Part shown: positions 47,936 to 59,599 of the stretch, piece by piece | Position numbering within the stretch: the first letter of the stretch is position 1 | Layout of the letters: each line of letters opens with the position of its first letter | NCBI GenBank assembly: GCA_015680685.1 | Contig: MNCI01022155.1 | Span: forward strand, 688,694-752,693 | Length of the DNA stretch: 64,000 nucleotides | DNA from: Gnetum montanum | Lineage: Eukaryota > Streptophyta > Gnetopsida > Gnetales > Gnetaceae | Direction: 5' to 3' | Made by a program: the position numbers and the translations under genes | Notes under the pieces: generated by a model | Database searches by the model: none | Told to the model about the DNA's origin: nothing | The model's input: only the letters and a program-made list of their open reading frames with translations

Positions 47936-48700
47936 GGAACACACAATTGGACCAAGCCATCGGGACATACTTTATAAAGTTTCTTGTTGATTTCCATAAA
48001 ATACTTGGCTCAGTGAAAAAACTATTATTTTTTTAACGTCCAACCCATGTGGTGTTTCTTGTTTGAGGAGATAGGTAAGAATGCTACTATACTAGTTTGT
48101 CTCCATGGTCAATTAATTAGTTACTACACCTACAAAGAGGATTACATGAGGGAAATGATTAGAAATTGGATACTCATCATCTTTGTTGTCCCATCGCAAC
48201 CAAGATAAATGATCAGCGACAACGTTCTCAGTGCCTTTATGATCAATCATTGTAAGATTGAACTCTTGTAATATTATGAGCCATCATATGATGCGAGGGC
48301 TTACCATTGGTTTATTCAGTAGGAATTGAATTTCACTATGGTATATGTGTACAAATACCTTATAGCCTAACACATAGTGTCTAGATTGTTTTGGTGCAAA
48401 CACCGCAACCATTAACTCTTTCTCTGTTGTGGTATAGTTAAGTTGTGCACCAACAATACTCCTACTTGTACAATGGATGTAATAAGGACATTTTTAATCA
48501 TCTAACTATGTAAGTACAGCTCCTAAAGTAAAGTTGGATGTGTCAGTCATCATGTAGAATGGCCTGGACCAATCAGGAGCTTGTAGAATAGGTGTTTCTA
48601 TGAGCTTTTGTTTTAAGGTTTGGAAAGCTAGTTCACATTCCTTGGTCCATTCAAAAGGCATGTCCTTTTTTGTTAGTTCTACCAATGGTTTTGAAACCCT
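47936..48700 (-). pseudogene. E-in RNase H
   Basis: Degrades the RNA strand during reverse transcription. HKGTENVVADHLS (about 48205-48245) is the conserved block ending the domain, and the start near 48580 corresponds to FYMMTDTSNFTLGAVL. Stops interrupt the middle. Confidence 0.8.
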
Positions 48701-49420
48701 TAAAAAGTTCTTAATAAATCATATATAATAGCCAGTGTGTCCAAGGAATGACCGAACATCTTTTACAGTCTTAGGTTGGCATGTGATTCCTTGGATGACT
48801 TTGATCTTTTTAGGATCTACCTCTATCCCTATTTGTGAAATCTTATGCCCTAGTAAACTACCTTCTTGGACCATTAAATGGCTTTTTTGCTAGTTGAGCC
48901 TTAAATAGGTTTCAACACATCTATTTAGTACTTGCTCTAATCGGTCCAAGGCTTGATCAAAGTTTTCTCCGTAGGTGGAGAAGTCGTCCATGAAGACCTC
49001 CACAACATTTCCTATTTGTTGTTGAAATATGCTTAGAACCAAATATTGAAATGTTGTAGGAGCATTACACAAGCCAAAGGGCATCTGTTTTTATGAAAAT
49101 GCCCCCCAAGGACTCGTGAATGTAGTCTTGTCTTGGTCTTCTACAACTATTTGAATTTGGTTGTATCCACTGTACCCATCTAGAAAACTATTGTAGTGAT
49201 TCCCTGTAATGGTGTCTAAGACTTGGTCAACGAATGGCAATGGAAAGTGGTCTTTGAATGTTGCCATGTTCAATAGCCTAAAATTTATATACATCTTTCA
49301 TTTACCTTCCTTTTTGGGCATAATGACTAAGGGACTAACCCATTCACTATCAGCAATGGGGTAGATGAACCCAGCTTTTAGAAGCTATTCAGTTTCTTCT
49401 TTAACCACTTGCTTAAGCTT
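48701..49420 (-). pseudogene. pol: E-in reverse transcriptase
   Basis: In order: SEWVSPLVIMPKKEGK (about 49350-49300), FKDHFPLPFVDQVLD, FLDGYSGYNQIQI, MPFGLCNAPTTFQ (start 49084) and VFMDDFSTYG with the catalytic FMDD at 48983-48994. Two open pieces, 49091-49294 and 48890-49084, are separated by a stop at 49088-49090. All catalytic residues are kept. The motifs match Athila-branch RT as I know it. Confidence 0.93.
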
Positions 49421-49919
49421 TGGGTTCAATCCCCTCTACGGTTGTCATCGAGGCTTCATGGAGGGGTCAGTGTAAATCCTATGTTGGCATATCCTATGGT
49501 CTATTCCAATTAATTTGGGATATGACCAAGCAAAGGCTTTCAACCATTTTTTTACCATTTTCAGCAGTCTCTCTTTTTTTTGAGGAGTGAGCTTAGCATT
49601 AATAACTACTAGTTTTCCATTTTTGAGAAATGTATACTCTATATCGATGGGCAATGGTCTTAGCTCAAGGGGCTCTTACTTAAAGTTGTTAGGGATTTCC
49701 AACTTTCTCCAGTTGATATTTTCAATGTCGAGACTTGGAAGTTGGTGATTGACTTGCTCTAATGTATCTATGCTATTGATGTAAGTGCAAGTCAAACCCT
49801 CAGTTAGTTCCATGCATATAGTTGAGTTGCTCTCTTAGTTAGCTATTAGCCATTGGGTGCCTTCCTATCTTGTGGCTGTTGCATACATGCACCTTTGTAT
49901 ATTAGTTACTTGTGCACAC
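49421..49919 (-). pseudogene. E-in pol linker between protease and RT
   Basis: Contains YTFLKNGKLVVINAKL and KMVKKWLKAFAWSYPKLIGI (49445-49654), ahead of HRIYTDPSMKPR. Equivalent linkers are present in E3 (56122-56310) and, inverted, in P (17122-17451). This segment is a regular part of the polyprotein in Athila-like elements. Confidence 0.75.
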
Positions 49920-50560
49920 TGGTTGCATGCAAGTAATGTTAAACATTGTACAAACTAGGACTTCTGCACGCAATTACACCCTATGTCACTATATGCAATG
50001 CATGAAAATTTCTTCTTCTCAATCTTTCCAAACATATTTTCCCTGGATATTTCTAGGGAAAGATCACGTATTCCTAAGTGTGCATCAATTGTTCTTAGCC
50101 ATGCTCTTCCCATTATGATTGGGAAGTCCCCCTTACCGTTGTTGACTTGAATTACTAGGAAGTCGGCTGGATATGACCATCCACAAAAAGTGGTAACAAT
50201 TTCATCCACTAGTCCTAATGGGACAATGATGGACTAGTTGGCCAGCTCTATACGAATGTTACTCTTTTTTAGTGGAGGTAGGTTCTAGGCCTTGTACATT
50301 TCTTGAGAGATTAAGTTAACACTAGAACCTAAATTCAAAATAGCTTTGCACAGTTCATTCCCAATGATTTGTAAATATATAAGAGGACTCCCAGGATCAG
50401 AGAATTTCCTAGGAAGATGGCCAACCTTAATCCAATCAGTAATAGCATGCATCAACATGACCGTATGTGTTGGGCGTGGTGTTTGGTTTGAAGGGAGTTC
50501 CAAAGTTTCGATTGATGATGAGGCATTTGAAGGATCAGCCACTTGTGGTTGCAAGGACTT
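49920..50560 (-). pseudogene. E-in aspartic protease, active site mutated
   Basis: Two open pieces (50285-50554 and 49955-50209) contain AILNLGSSVNLISQEMYKA and LVDEIVTTFCGWSYPADFLV. The active-site Asp of the LLDLG motif is Asn here (codon at 50333-50335, AAT from GAT). P and E3 keep the Asp. Loss by a single G-to-A change makes this protease inactive even if the frame were whole. Confidence 0.82.
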
Positions 50561-50639
50561 AGTTGGACTATTGGTTCTAAAGAAATGTCTCTTCTTTACA
50601 CATTTATCTAAACCAATAGTAGATTGAGGGTTAAAAACC

Positions 50640-52967
50640 CTTGTAGTGTTATGTTGTTGCGGCTAGGCAAGGAGCTCACCCTGCATAGCTGGAGCAGGTG
50701 GTAATGGAGCTATGGGTGGAAGAGATGCAGCCGGATGAAAAGGATAGTATGTTTGTGGAACATCACCCCTAGGAGAAGGAGTTCTATAGTACTCATGGGC
50801 TTGGTAGTGAGGCTAAGGAGTGACATGACTAGTAGAGTCATGTGGGGAGATCAACTGCTGCATGTAATAGCCATACGGGTTAGGTTGACGGTAAGGATAC
50901 TATTGCCATGGTGGTGGCATTCCCCATGATTGTGGGTGTTGCCACTGTTGATACTACTCAATTGGTTATGGTGGGGTTCCACTTGGATAATACGTTAAGG
51001 GTTGGTGAAATTATCTTGGGTTACATTGTGGATAAGGTAACCTTCGGGGTGTTTTCCTTCTATTTAATCGTGGGTTGAGTGCATACACCCCAGACTCCTG
51101 TAGATGTGAGGTTATAGGGCAACATCCCTTAGAATGGTCATATTGGCATATTTCACATCTACCATCACTGTCTGTATCTAAATCTACAACCTCTTCGATG
51201 ATGGAAAATTTACCCTTACCTTTATTACATGCATATTTAGCTTCTTTCTTTTTTCTCCTTTCTCAATCACTACCTTGCTCCCTAGACTCCTCTACTATTT
51301 TGAGAATAGTTTGAAATCTATTATCTAGGGAGTCCCACATTTGATTCATCTTTTTCGATACCTCTGATGCTAATTTTTGAATGGGAAAAGTTTTCCTATT
51401 CACCATCTCTTCGATTGGTGACTCTTCTTCATCCTCACAAAATCTTACTTCCTTCTTCTAGAGGGAAGGATCTCTGTTATATTCCTCCACACTCTCTCTT
51501 TTCCTTAACTTGCCTTCCTCTTTAGCAACTTGCTCCAACAATATTTGTACTTGATGGGCCCTAATCGTGAATATTCTTCCTTGGGCATAAGTTCCAAGGG
51601 TTCTTTGAGTTTCATGCCTAAGCCCATCTATGAGATGGTGTAGTTTTTCCCTCTGCGAATAACCATGGCCTAGGCAACGATGTGACAATGCGTAATATTA
51701 GCGCATGGTAGTATCCAAGGGTCATTTCCACCTTGCTTCCATCCTTGAATTTTCTTTTGCAAGTTGGACACTCGAGAGTATGTTTGATACTTATCATTAA
51801 ATAGTTCTAACATGGTACTCCATCGGCAAATGGATTCCAGTTCTAAGGACCGATACCAGCTTTCCACTTCTTTGATTAAAGTTTGTGGAAACAACTTAAG
51901 TTTTTTCCATTCATTTTCTATGTTTCTTAAGGCACATGCATCGTGAAATGCGTTGTACCCCCCTTCAAATCGTGGGATATTGTTCATTTCTAATCTCTTG
52001 ATCCTACTATCCTTTTGGTGCCTTGTTGAAATCCTGATAGCCTCAATTATATCTAGCATACTTCTTGTGGCGAGTAGGGGTTCATCGTGATCATATTATC
52101 TATGGCATCTATGATGCCTATGTTGTTCCCTACTTTTCCTTCTTCCATGTTGTGATTCTCTAGAGTTCCCTCATCCCCTTTCTCAACTATTTCATTTGTA
52201 ATCTTTGTTTCACCTACCATTATCCTCAGGGTCTTTTCCTTTGTGACTATATCCAAATCCTAAAAAAGAGGGTGAAGGAGATGATGAAGGTGAAGAGGAA
52301 GGAGGACCGTCATCATGTCGGTGCTTGCTACCCTCTCTTCGATGGTTGCGACCTTGGTCGCAGTTACGATCAGAATGTCCATCTTTATCATGTGTTTGTG
52401 CTCCTTTTTTGACCCTTTGTGTTTGTTGGTATCAGAACCTAGGTTATGGATGGTTGAATGAAGGTTCTAATACACAACCCCTTGACCAAAGTCAATGGGA
52501 GGAACATCATTTCGTGGGAAACCTCCTGAGGCAGGTTCACCACCCTCATTTTCAGTTAGGACATGTGGGATATCCTAGGAACACTTACCCTTCATTGATA
52601 TATAATGTCTCTCCTGTTGTAGGTTCCTTTGATGTTGTGCCTCCATAGGTTGATAATCCCTTGATTCTTGTTCATGCACAACATATTCTACTTGTAAGTG
52701 CTACATGCCAATTCATGCGAGAGCACGAAGAAGCATGCTTGGGACTAAGCAATTGGGAGGTAACACTATGTTACCTTATAAATCTTGCCAATGTAGTTAT
52801 TCATCGTGATGCAAGATCAAGTTGAAATTTGGTATATACTCATTGGGATGAACATATACCACATGAAACTATTGGGGTACTAGTGCATCATCACGTGTAC
52901 TATGCCTCCGATTGTTTCCTATATCAGACCTAGGCAGTGAAACACTTTCGTACGAAGAAGGAGACAT
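50640..52967 (-). pseudogene. gag: E-in gag
   Basis: The likely start is the ATG at 52965-52967 (MSPSSYESVSLPRSDIGN). The capsid region at 51670-52059 holds MNNIPRFEGGYNAFHDACAL, WSTMLELFNDKYQTYSRVSN; 51458-51688 holds SHRCLGHGYSQREKLHHLID. The zinc knuckle is CEICQYDHSKGCC (about 51122-51158), all ligands kept, spacing CX2CX3HX4C. A Pro/Tyr/Gln-rich tail follows to about 50650. Frameshifts and stops occur but long pieces are open. gag and protease seem to have been one reading unit. Confidence 0.88.
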
Positions 52968-53088
52968 GATTGTTTATTCAGTGTGCAATATATTATTGTA
53001 TATATATTTTTTTCATAACCAACCCTTAAGGGTTCGTTCCAATGATGAAAATATTTCCTAAGTTCTAATTAGCGCACAAATAACAAAG

Positions 53089-53106
53089 TCCCCAGCAACG
53101 ACACTA
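53089..53106 (-). other. E-in primer binding site (tRNA-Asp type)
   Basis: The minus strand TAGTGTCGTTGCTGGGGA equals TGGCGCCGTTGCCGGGGA after four changes, all G-to-A or C-to-T. One base precedes the LTR. Confidence 0.85.
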
Positions 53107-53107
53107 A

Positions 53108-53910
53108 TGATGAGCAACGAGGTACCCCTACACTCAACCATATGAATACGAGCATAAATGCACAATTTGGTCAAATTCCAAGGACTAAGTGCCCATGCGC
53201 CTCTATGGAACAAGGATGGGTTAGTCAATTGTTATCTTCCCAAGCTTACTTGTATAGCATGGTTGTATGGTTAAGTAAACTTGAGGTATATGATTTTTAT
53301 GGTTGTATATGTTTTTATGTCCTAAAGCTAAAGTAACTAATTTAATTTAACTAATCAACTATGCTCTAACTAGTCCTAACACCAGCATCCATGCCCACTT
53401 GCTGTGCACATCCTAAACCAGTGTAACACTACTGGGATTACTAAACGCTAATCATTACTGGGTTACCAAGTGTTACACGCATGCTTGAAGCGGTCATACT
53501 GAGTGTGCTTACTTATGGAAAATTAAGAAGGTAAGGGAGAGAACATTAACTAACTAAGGAAAGGGTTGAAGAATCGTAAATAATATTAATTAAGCTATTC
53601 TGAATGCTGCAAAGTTTATCACAAAGTTCTTCTTTATTACTGTACACAAGGTGTGCTCAAGTACACAATGCTGGAATAAAGATCCATTCACTTTATGACT
53701 CCTACTACAGGCACTTAGAAATAATTCTAACTCTGAGAGGAGAAAAAGGCAAGATTTCAGGTAAGGGACTAATTAACTAACTACCAAACCAAGTGTTTCT
53801 GCCTCTTATTTATAGGAAACGAGACAAGTTTCGATATTGGATACCTGATATCGCTTGGCAAGCTCCGATATCGTGGATGCAATATCACGGCCTCGATATC
53901 GCAGCTCATA
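53108..53910 (-). repeat. E-in 5' LTR
   Basis: 803 bp, beginning TGATGAGCAACGAGG and ending GCAGCTCATA on the plus strand (one base shorter than the expected CTCATCA). TATA box 53806-53815, palindrome array 53830-53903. Confidence 0.92.
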
Positions 53911-54299
53911 AGAATAGTAAATAATTAAATAATTAAAGAAATAATAAATCTAAGTGAATGTGACAATGATGGAATTAATCTTGATCTTTATTTCTAGTCA
54001 TGTAATGTGTCCAAGTATGTCACACTCAAACAAAGGTACCGTATGATTACAAACATCACACTATGAGCATGCACTGGGAATAATAGAACTTGTATTTGGA
54101 AATATAAGAAAAACTATCAAAAACTAAGAACTAAAACTATATCCCAACTTTTCACCCAAGTGTTGTATTTATAGGCTAGCATGGAAGAGACGATATCAAA
54201 TATTCGATATTGTTTCTTGGGACCTAATATCATGTATTCGATATTGGAGCCTCAATATCAGTTATTTGATATTGGGGCTAACACAATGATGACTCGTCA
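53911..54299 (-). repeat. E2 5' LTR, outer part
   Basis: Continues the LTR broken at 44016: the AATAATAAATCTAAGTGAAT block matches E2 3' LTR 35335-35355. It has a TATA box (54166-54173) and a GATATC array (54190-54281) and ends GACTCGTCA. Confidence 0.9.
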
Positions 54300-54304
54300 A
54301 ATAA
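54300..54304. repeat. Target site duplication of E2, right
   Basis: AATAA, identical to 34807-34811. Confidence 0.85.
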
Positions 54305-54840
54305 TAATCATATAATACTTCACATTGGACATGGGAGGAATGGATCCCATAAAGTCAATTCTTCAAAGATCAAAAAGCTCTAGTGGTTAAATCCACTATT
54401 TCATCCTTATTGTTATCCCTTCATCTCATTGACATCTTTTACATGAACAGGTGAAATGATGTGCATCCTTGAAGATCATTGGCTAAAAATACCCTTCCAT
54501 CAAGATCTTTATAGCTTTTCTCCTTTCTACATAGTGGCCCCCACAAGGACCTTCATGAGCATCTTGTAGAACTCTTATCTAATATGTATCATGTACATAT
54601 CACTATACCACATCATTGGAATTAACCTTATAGAGGTTACTCTCTATTTCTACGTACTATTTGACCTAGTGAAGAAACTATTATTTTCTTCTATGGTCCC
54701 ATTTAGCATGAGTCTTTTATGTGCATAGATATGAGAGAAATTCATCATACCGGTTTGTAATTCTTGGTGTGTGACCTTCAATTGTCTTAGCAAAGAGAAG
54801 CTTGCCTAGAAATTGATCGAACAAGGGCTCTTATCATTAT
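54300..54840 (-). pseudogene. E3 integrase, N-terminal portion
   Basis: The zinc domain is at about 54570-54430 (HEGPCGGHYVERRKAIKIL, then CKRCQ), followed by RIDFMGSIPPMSNVKYYMI up to the E2 insertion. It continues at 34811 and below. Confidence 0.88.
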
Positions 54841-56010
54841 CATAATCCCATCTTATCTAAGATAGATGGTTTGCAACTACATTCTTAGTTTTCTTTCTAT
54901 TCACCATTGTTAGATCAAACTCATGCAAGATTACCAATCACTGTATAACATGGGGACTCACTACTAGCTTGTTCATCAAGAAGAAAATTGTAGTATGATT
55001 AGTATGCACAAAAATTGGATATTGAAGTACAAAGTGCCTAAATTTCACTAGATCATACACCACCATTATCAGTTTCTTTTATGTCATGATGCAATTCAGT
55101 TATGCATCCACAATACTCCTACTTGTAGAATGGATATAATATGGATGTTTCTAATCATATGTTTGTATAAGCACTACTCCCAATTCATAGTTGGATGCAT
55201 TTGTCATGATGTGGAAGGATTTGGATCAATCAAGGACATGTAGAATTGGTGTCTCTGCAAGCTTGTATTTCAAGTGCTAAAATAATTTTTCGCATTCCTT
55301 AGTCCATTCAAATGTTGCATCCTTCTTGATAAGCTCAACCAATGACTTGGCAATTTTGGAGAAGTTTTCAATAAAAATCTTGTAATAACTAGTATGACCA
55401 AGAAATGACCTTGCATCTTTAATGGATTGAGATTATCTAGTGATTTATTGGATAATCTTTATCTTTTTAGGATTCGCTTCAATTTCTTTGCCTAAAATTC
55501 TATACTCAAAGACAATGCTCTCTTGGACCATCAAATGGCTCTTTTGCTAGTTGAGTCATAGGTTTGTCTCCACACATCATTTGAATACATACTCAAGATG
55601 GTTCAATTCTTATTCAAAATTAGCATTATAGGTGGAGAAGTCATCCATAAAGACTTTTAAAATAATATCAATATGTTGCAATAAGATACTCATGACTAGA
55701 CATTTGAAGGTTGTAGGAGCATTACATAGGCTAAAAGGCATCTTCTTTTATGCAAAAGTTCCATAATGACTTGTTAAAGTTATTTTGGTTGAGTCTTTTG
55801 GAGTAATTTTTATTTGATTTTACCTATTGTATCCATCTAGAGAACTATAATAGTTATGCCCTACAATTGTATCTAACTAGTTCACAAATGGTAGTGAAAA
55901 GTGATCCTTGAATGTACCCATGTTTAATAATCTAAATTCTATATAGACTCTCCATTATTCACCTTTCTTTGGTATAATAATGAGTGAGCTTAACCACTCA
56001 CTATCTACCA
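54841..56010 (-). pseudogene. pol: E3 reverse transcriptase and RNase H
   Basis: VFMDDFSTYNANFE with FMDD at 55640-55651, a degenerate MPF(S)LCNAPTTF near 55740-55700, and an LDGYN block near 55830. RNase H covers about 55480-54850. Stops and frameshifts are more frequent than in E-in, in line with E3 being older. Confidence 0.88.
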
Positions 56011-56079
56011 TTAAATAGATGAATAAAATCTTGAGAAGCTTCTTAACTTCATTTTTAACAACTTGTTTTAACTTTGGAT

Positions 56080-57080
56080 TCATTCTTCTTTAAGACTACC
56101 TCTTTGGTTTGATGATGTCATTTATGTAGATCTAATGTTGGCCATTTGTTGACTACCTTTAATAGATTTTACTTTTTTTTCTTTACTAAGTTGGACATTG
56201 ATGATTATTGTCTTTTTATTGTCTAGGAATGCATATTCCAGATATGCTAGTATGAATTTTAGTTCCAAAGACTCTTTTTTAGAGGTACCAAGGATTTCCA
56301 ACTCTCCCAAATGAATTTCTACTTCTTTTTTATATTCTACTTTAAAGAGTTAGCTTCAAATTTGCTCCATCTTATCCATCTCATGTATATAGATAGTTGT
56401 GAGGATTTTTGTTGGTTTCATGCACATTATGGAATTGGGGCTATCATTTGTAGTCAACCACTAGGTGCCTTATTATTTTGTGACTATTGCACATAGGCAC
56501 CTTTGGATGCTCATGGTTTTGGCATACTTCTTACATGTTATAATACATGTGCTCTTTACTAATATTTTTTACATATAATGATATCCTATGTCATTGTACA
56601 CAATGCATGGAATCCTCTTCTTCTCAATTTTACCAAATTCATTTTTCTTGAAAATTTTCAAGAAGAGGTCTCTAATACCTGACTTGGCATCAGTTGTACT
56701 TAGCTAAGTCCTTCCCATAATAATTCAAAAGTTCCCTTTATTGTTGTCCATATGGATAACTAGGAAGTGCATTGGATATGACAATATGCAAACATTAGTT
56801 ACAATGTCCTCTACCAATCTCAATGAAATGGTGATGGATTGGTTGGCAAGCTCTAATCTAATATTTCATTTCTTAAGTGGAGGTAGACTACATGTTTTGT
56901 ATATTTCTTAAGAAATTAAGTCCATAGCAAAACTTGAGTCTAATAGAGCTTTGCATGAATCATTCCCTACAATATATAAATAAACTAGAGGACTTCCAGG
57001 ATTAGTTCTCTTCCTAGAAAGATGTCCTGTATTTATCTAGTTTGTGACTACATGAGTTAAGATGATAACATGAAATTTTT
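56080..57080 (-). pseudogene. E3 protease and linker
   Basis: ALLDSSFAMDLIS (about 56960-56915) is the active site with Asp kept but the following Gly position changed to Ser. A GW/CPYPMHFLV-like block follows near 56790. The linker ORF at 56122-56310 contains YAFLDNKKTIIINVQLS, matching YTFLKNGKLVVINAKLT of E-in. Confidence 0.75.
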
Positions 57081-58190
57081 TTTTATTTTTGGTTTGAAGG
57101 AGGCTTGGTAAATATCCCTAGGATAGGTTAAGAAGCATTCACAATCACATATGGTTGCAATGGTTTAGGCAAATTTTTGGGCCTAACGATAGTACTTTTT
57201 CAAGACTTATGCTTAAATCCACTTGAGTTATTATTTGGCTAAAAAATTTATAACCTGTGTGGCATTGTGTTGCTGAGGCTATGATGGTATCTCACATTGC
57301 ATAAGTAGTGTAGGTGGCAAAGGAATAGAGGTATGAGACATAAAGTATTTCTATGGATAATGAGGACTATAAGTGGAAGGAGATTTAATTCATGAAGTGG
57401 TAGGTCTATGATATTTGGGGGGATAATAGTATGTCCTATAGAGACATTTGGAGATGTAGGCTACTAATTATAGTATCCATTTGGATCAGGTTGGTAGTAA
57501 GAATATTGCTACCTTGGCAATGAAATTTCCTACAATTATGGATTTTGCCATTGATGATAATATTCTTGAGGTTGAAGTAGTATTCTACTTAGATAATATT
57601 ATTACTAGTGGAACTATTATCAATAATTGCCTTGGGAATAAGGCAATCCCCTAGGTAGTTGCCTCCTAGTAAGCTTTGGATTTAAGGTATAAACCCCAGA
57701 TTCTTTCAAGTGTGATAGTATTAGGCAACATTAATTGGGATGTTCATATTAGTAGATGTCACACTCTTCATCTTTTATATTAAAATCTGTAACCTCATCA
57801 ACTATTGGAACCTTACCTTTTTATTTATGGTAGTCCTTTACTGCATTCTTTTTCCTTCTTCTCTCTTTGTCCCTATTCCCCTACTATATTTCTTCCTCCA
57901 CAATTTTAATAACAGTTTGGAACTTCTCATTCAAGGAGTCCCTCCATTTTATCCACCTTATTCTCTATGTTTTGCAAGGCATAGGCATCATGAAAAGCTT
58001 CCAAGTGTTGTTGCAGATTAGCATTGTAGCCTCCCTCAAACTTAGAGATGTTGTTAATATCAAGTCATTTGATTCAGTTATCCCTTTCATACTCGGTGAA
58101 AACATGAAGTGCCTTTGAGATGTTTATCATGCTTCTGGTAGCAAGCAGTGGTTTATCATAGTCATTATATTCATAGTGACTCCTATCCTA
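57081..58190 (-). pseudogene. gag: E3 gag with internal deletion
   Basis: The N-terminal piece at about 58180-57960 contains YDKPLLATRSMINI, ISKFEGGYNAN and HDAYALQNIENK. It then jumps to a piece matching the E-in stretch MWDSLDNRFQTILKIVEESR (about 57955-57880), so most of the capsid core is deleted. The knuckle near 57725-57765 has lost its second Cys (CDIY). The Pro/Tyr-rich tail reaches about 57250. Confidence 0.72.
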
Positions 58191-58558
58191 TGATGTGTGT
58201 AACACTGGAAAATTTTTTTGCTATAAAACCAAATATTCTTGATGAAATAGTTTAACCTCAAATCCCACAAGCCTCTGAAATGGAATTTGAAGCACACTAG
58301 ATGGTCTTGCCAATCACCCAGAGACTTAGGATACATAAATGAATGTAAATAAATTTAATGAAAATACAAATCTAATGCCAAAGAAAACACAAAAAATAAA
58401 CTTAAAATTCATAAATGAACTACAATATTTTATTAAAATAATAAACTATTGCAGGAATAGAGTTTGAACAAGTACAAGTTTATGTGTTTTTGAATGAATA
58501 AAGAACTACACTGAAGGTGCTTAAAACCTGATTGAAACTGGTAGAGTGTGTCTTGTAG
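58191..58558. other. Unassigned DNA between E3 gag and E4 LTR
   Basis: No PBS or LTR of E3 is found where it should be. The minus-strand ORF 58127-58336 begins here and runs into gag, with a part (GDWQDHLVCFKFHFRGL) of unknown origin. The E3 5' LTR seems lost or replaced. Confidence 0.4.
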
Positions 58559-59422
58559 TGATGAGCAGCAAGTACCCCTACATCCAACCATATGAATTAC
58601 AAGAATTCACGCATGATCTGGTCAAATTCTGTGGATGGGACTAGTTGTGGCATCTAGATTGTTAAGCATTGATCACAAGATGTTGTCTTCCCACTTAGAC
58701 TAGTGGTAGCTTTGTTACATATGGTTTAGTCCATTTGAGGTATATGATAATTGATGTTGTTAGGCTCATTTTACTCCTAGCAATAAACATAATTGGAAAT
58801 GAAATTTAATCCTAGTCTAAGTAATGATGGCAATGTATATCTACTCTAGCCTAGAGTGATGAGCATCTAGTCCCAACTTACCATACAAATCTTGGGCTTA
58901 TGCAATCATTACTAGGCTGCCAAAAATTATGCTACTTAGTGAACCAAGCAATAACACTATTGGGATTACTAAATTATTACACTTAAATGCTCAAAACTAG
59001 TCATTCTCATTTTTCTTTACTAATGAATAAGTAAAGTAAAATACTTAGAAATGTAAATGATTAAACTAAGAAAATAGTAAAAACTAAGTAAAACAATAAA
59101 ACTAAGTGAATGCTACAATAATGAAAAGCAATGTCGATCTTTATTTTTTGTCATGAATTGTACCCAAGTACACTTCACTCAAATAAATATTATGTACAAC
59201 TACTCATCACCACACTATAGGCATTCACTCTATTGCTAAAGCTAAAAAAATGAAACTATGAGAATCTACCTAAGTATGGAATGAAACTTATTTGGATTCA
59301 TGCACCTAAGTGTTGTATTTCTAGGCTAGCACGTATCCCATGATATTACATATGTGATGAAGTAGCTTGTGCTATGATATCAGATCTACGATATCGTAGC
59401 TTGTGAAAATTTAACTTCATCA
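58559..59422 (-). repeat. E4 3' LTR
   Basis: 864 bp, TGATGAGCAGC...CTTCATCA on the plus strand. The TATA position is mutated (TATTTCTA at about 59317-59324). The palindrome cluster (59337-59401) is short, with ATATCAGATCTACGATATC. CTACTTAGTGAACCAAGC and neighbouring words are decayed CTGGGTTACCAAG repeats. Confidence 0.85.
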
Positions 59423-59437
59423 TACCCCCACAATTGA
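59423..59437 (-). other. E4 polypurine tract
   Basis: Plus strand TACCCCCACAATTGA next to the LTR; purine-rich on the minus strand, aligned with the E-in tract. Confidence 0.75.
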
Positions 59438-59599
59438 ATGAAAACTTGTCCTTAAGATAAAATAAAATGAGGATGGAGTCCCTTACAAAATTGGGAGGTA
59501 TATTTCTATGATGGACTTAACTATATACATGACACTACATTCTACAGTGGTGTTTTACAAAAATTGACACAAGTTATGACAAAAAAAAAATAAAATTTG

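Larger units (their letters stand above)
44017..53910 (-). mobile_element. E-in: full-length Athila-like gag-pol element nested in E2 LTR
   Basis: About 9.9 kb with two LTRs, PBS, gag, protease, RT, RNase H, integrase and polypurine tract, all on the minus strand. It is the most complete and best preserved element here and the innermost layer of a three-level nest (E3, then E2, then E-in). By eye its LTRs are about nine-tenths identical, with mainly transitions, so it is not recent. It lacks the accessory ORF after pol. Confidence 0.93.
34812..54299 (-). mobile_element. E2: gag-only Ty3/gypsy element, interrupted by E-in
   Basis: The 3' LTR is at 34812-35752 and the split 5' LTR at 43553-44016 plus 53911-54299, with AATAA duplications at both outer ends. 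The internal part has PBS, gag, 3' non-coding DNA with a duplicated module and an accessory ORF, but no RT, protease or integrase. Without E-in it is about 9.6 kb. It sits in the integrase gene of E3. Confidence 0.92.
28978..58190 (-). mobile_element. E3: Athila-like gag-pol element, split by nested E2
   Basis: Minus-strand element in two pieces, 54300-58190 (gag, protease, RT, RNase H, first part of integrase) and 28978-34811 (rest of integrase, 3' non-coding DNA, internal module, accessory ORF). The pieces sum to about 9.7 kb, close to the 9.9 kb of E-in. Removing E2 and one AATAA copy makes the integrase frame continuous. Recognisable LTRs are missing at both ends. It is the oldest layer of the nest. 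Confidence 0.85.

Noticed and set aside
57740-58118. Plus-strand ORFs with hydrophobic, membrane-like stretches
   Set aside because: Antisense of the E3 gag, whose minus-strand frame matches E-in gag.
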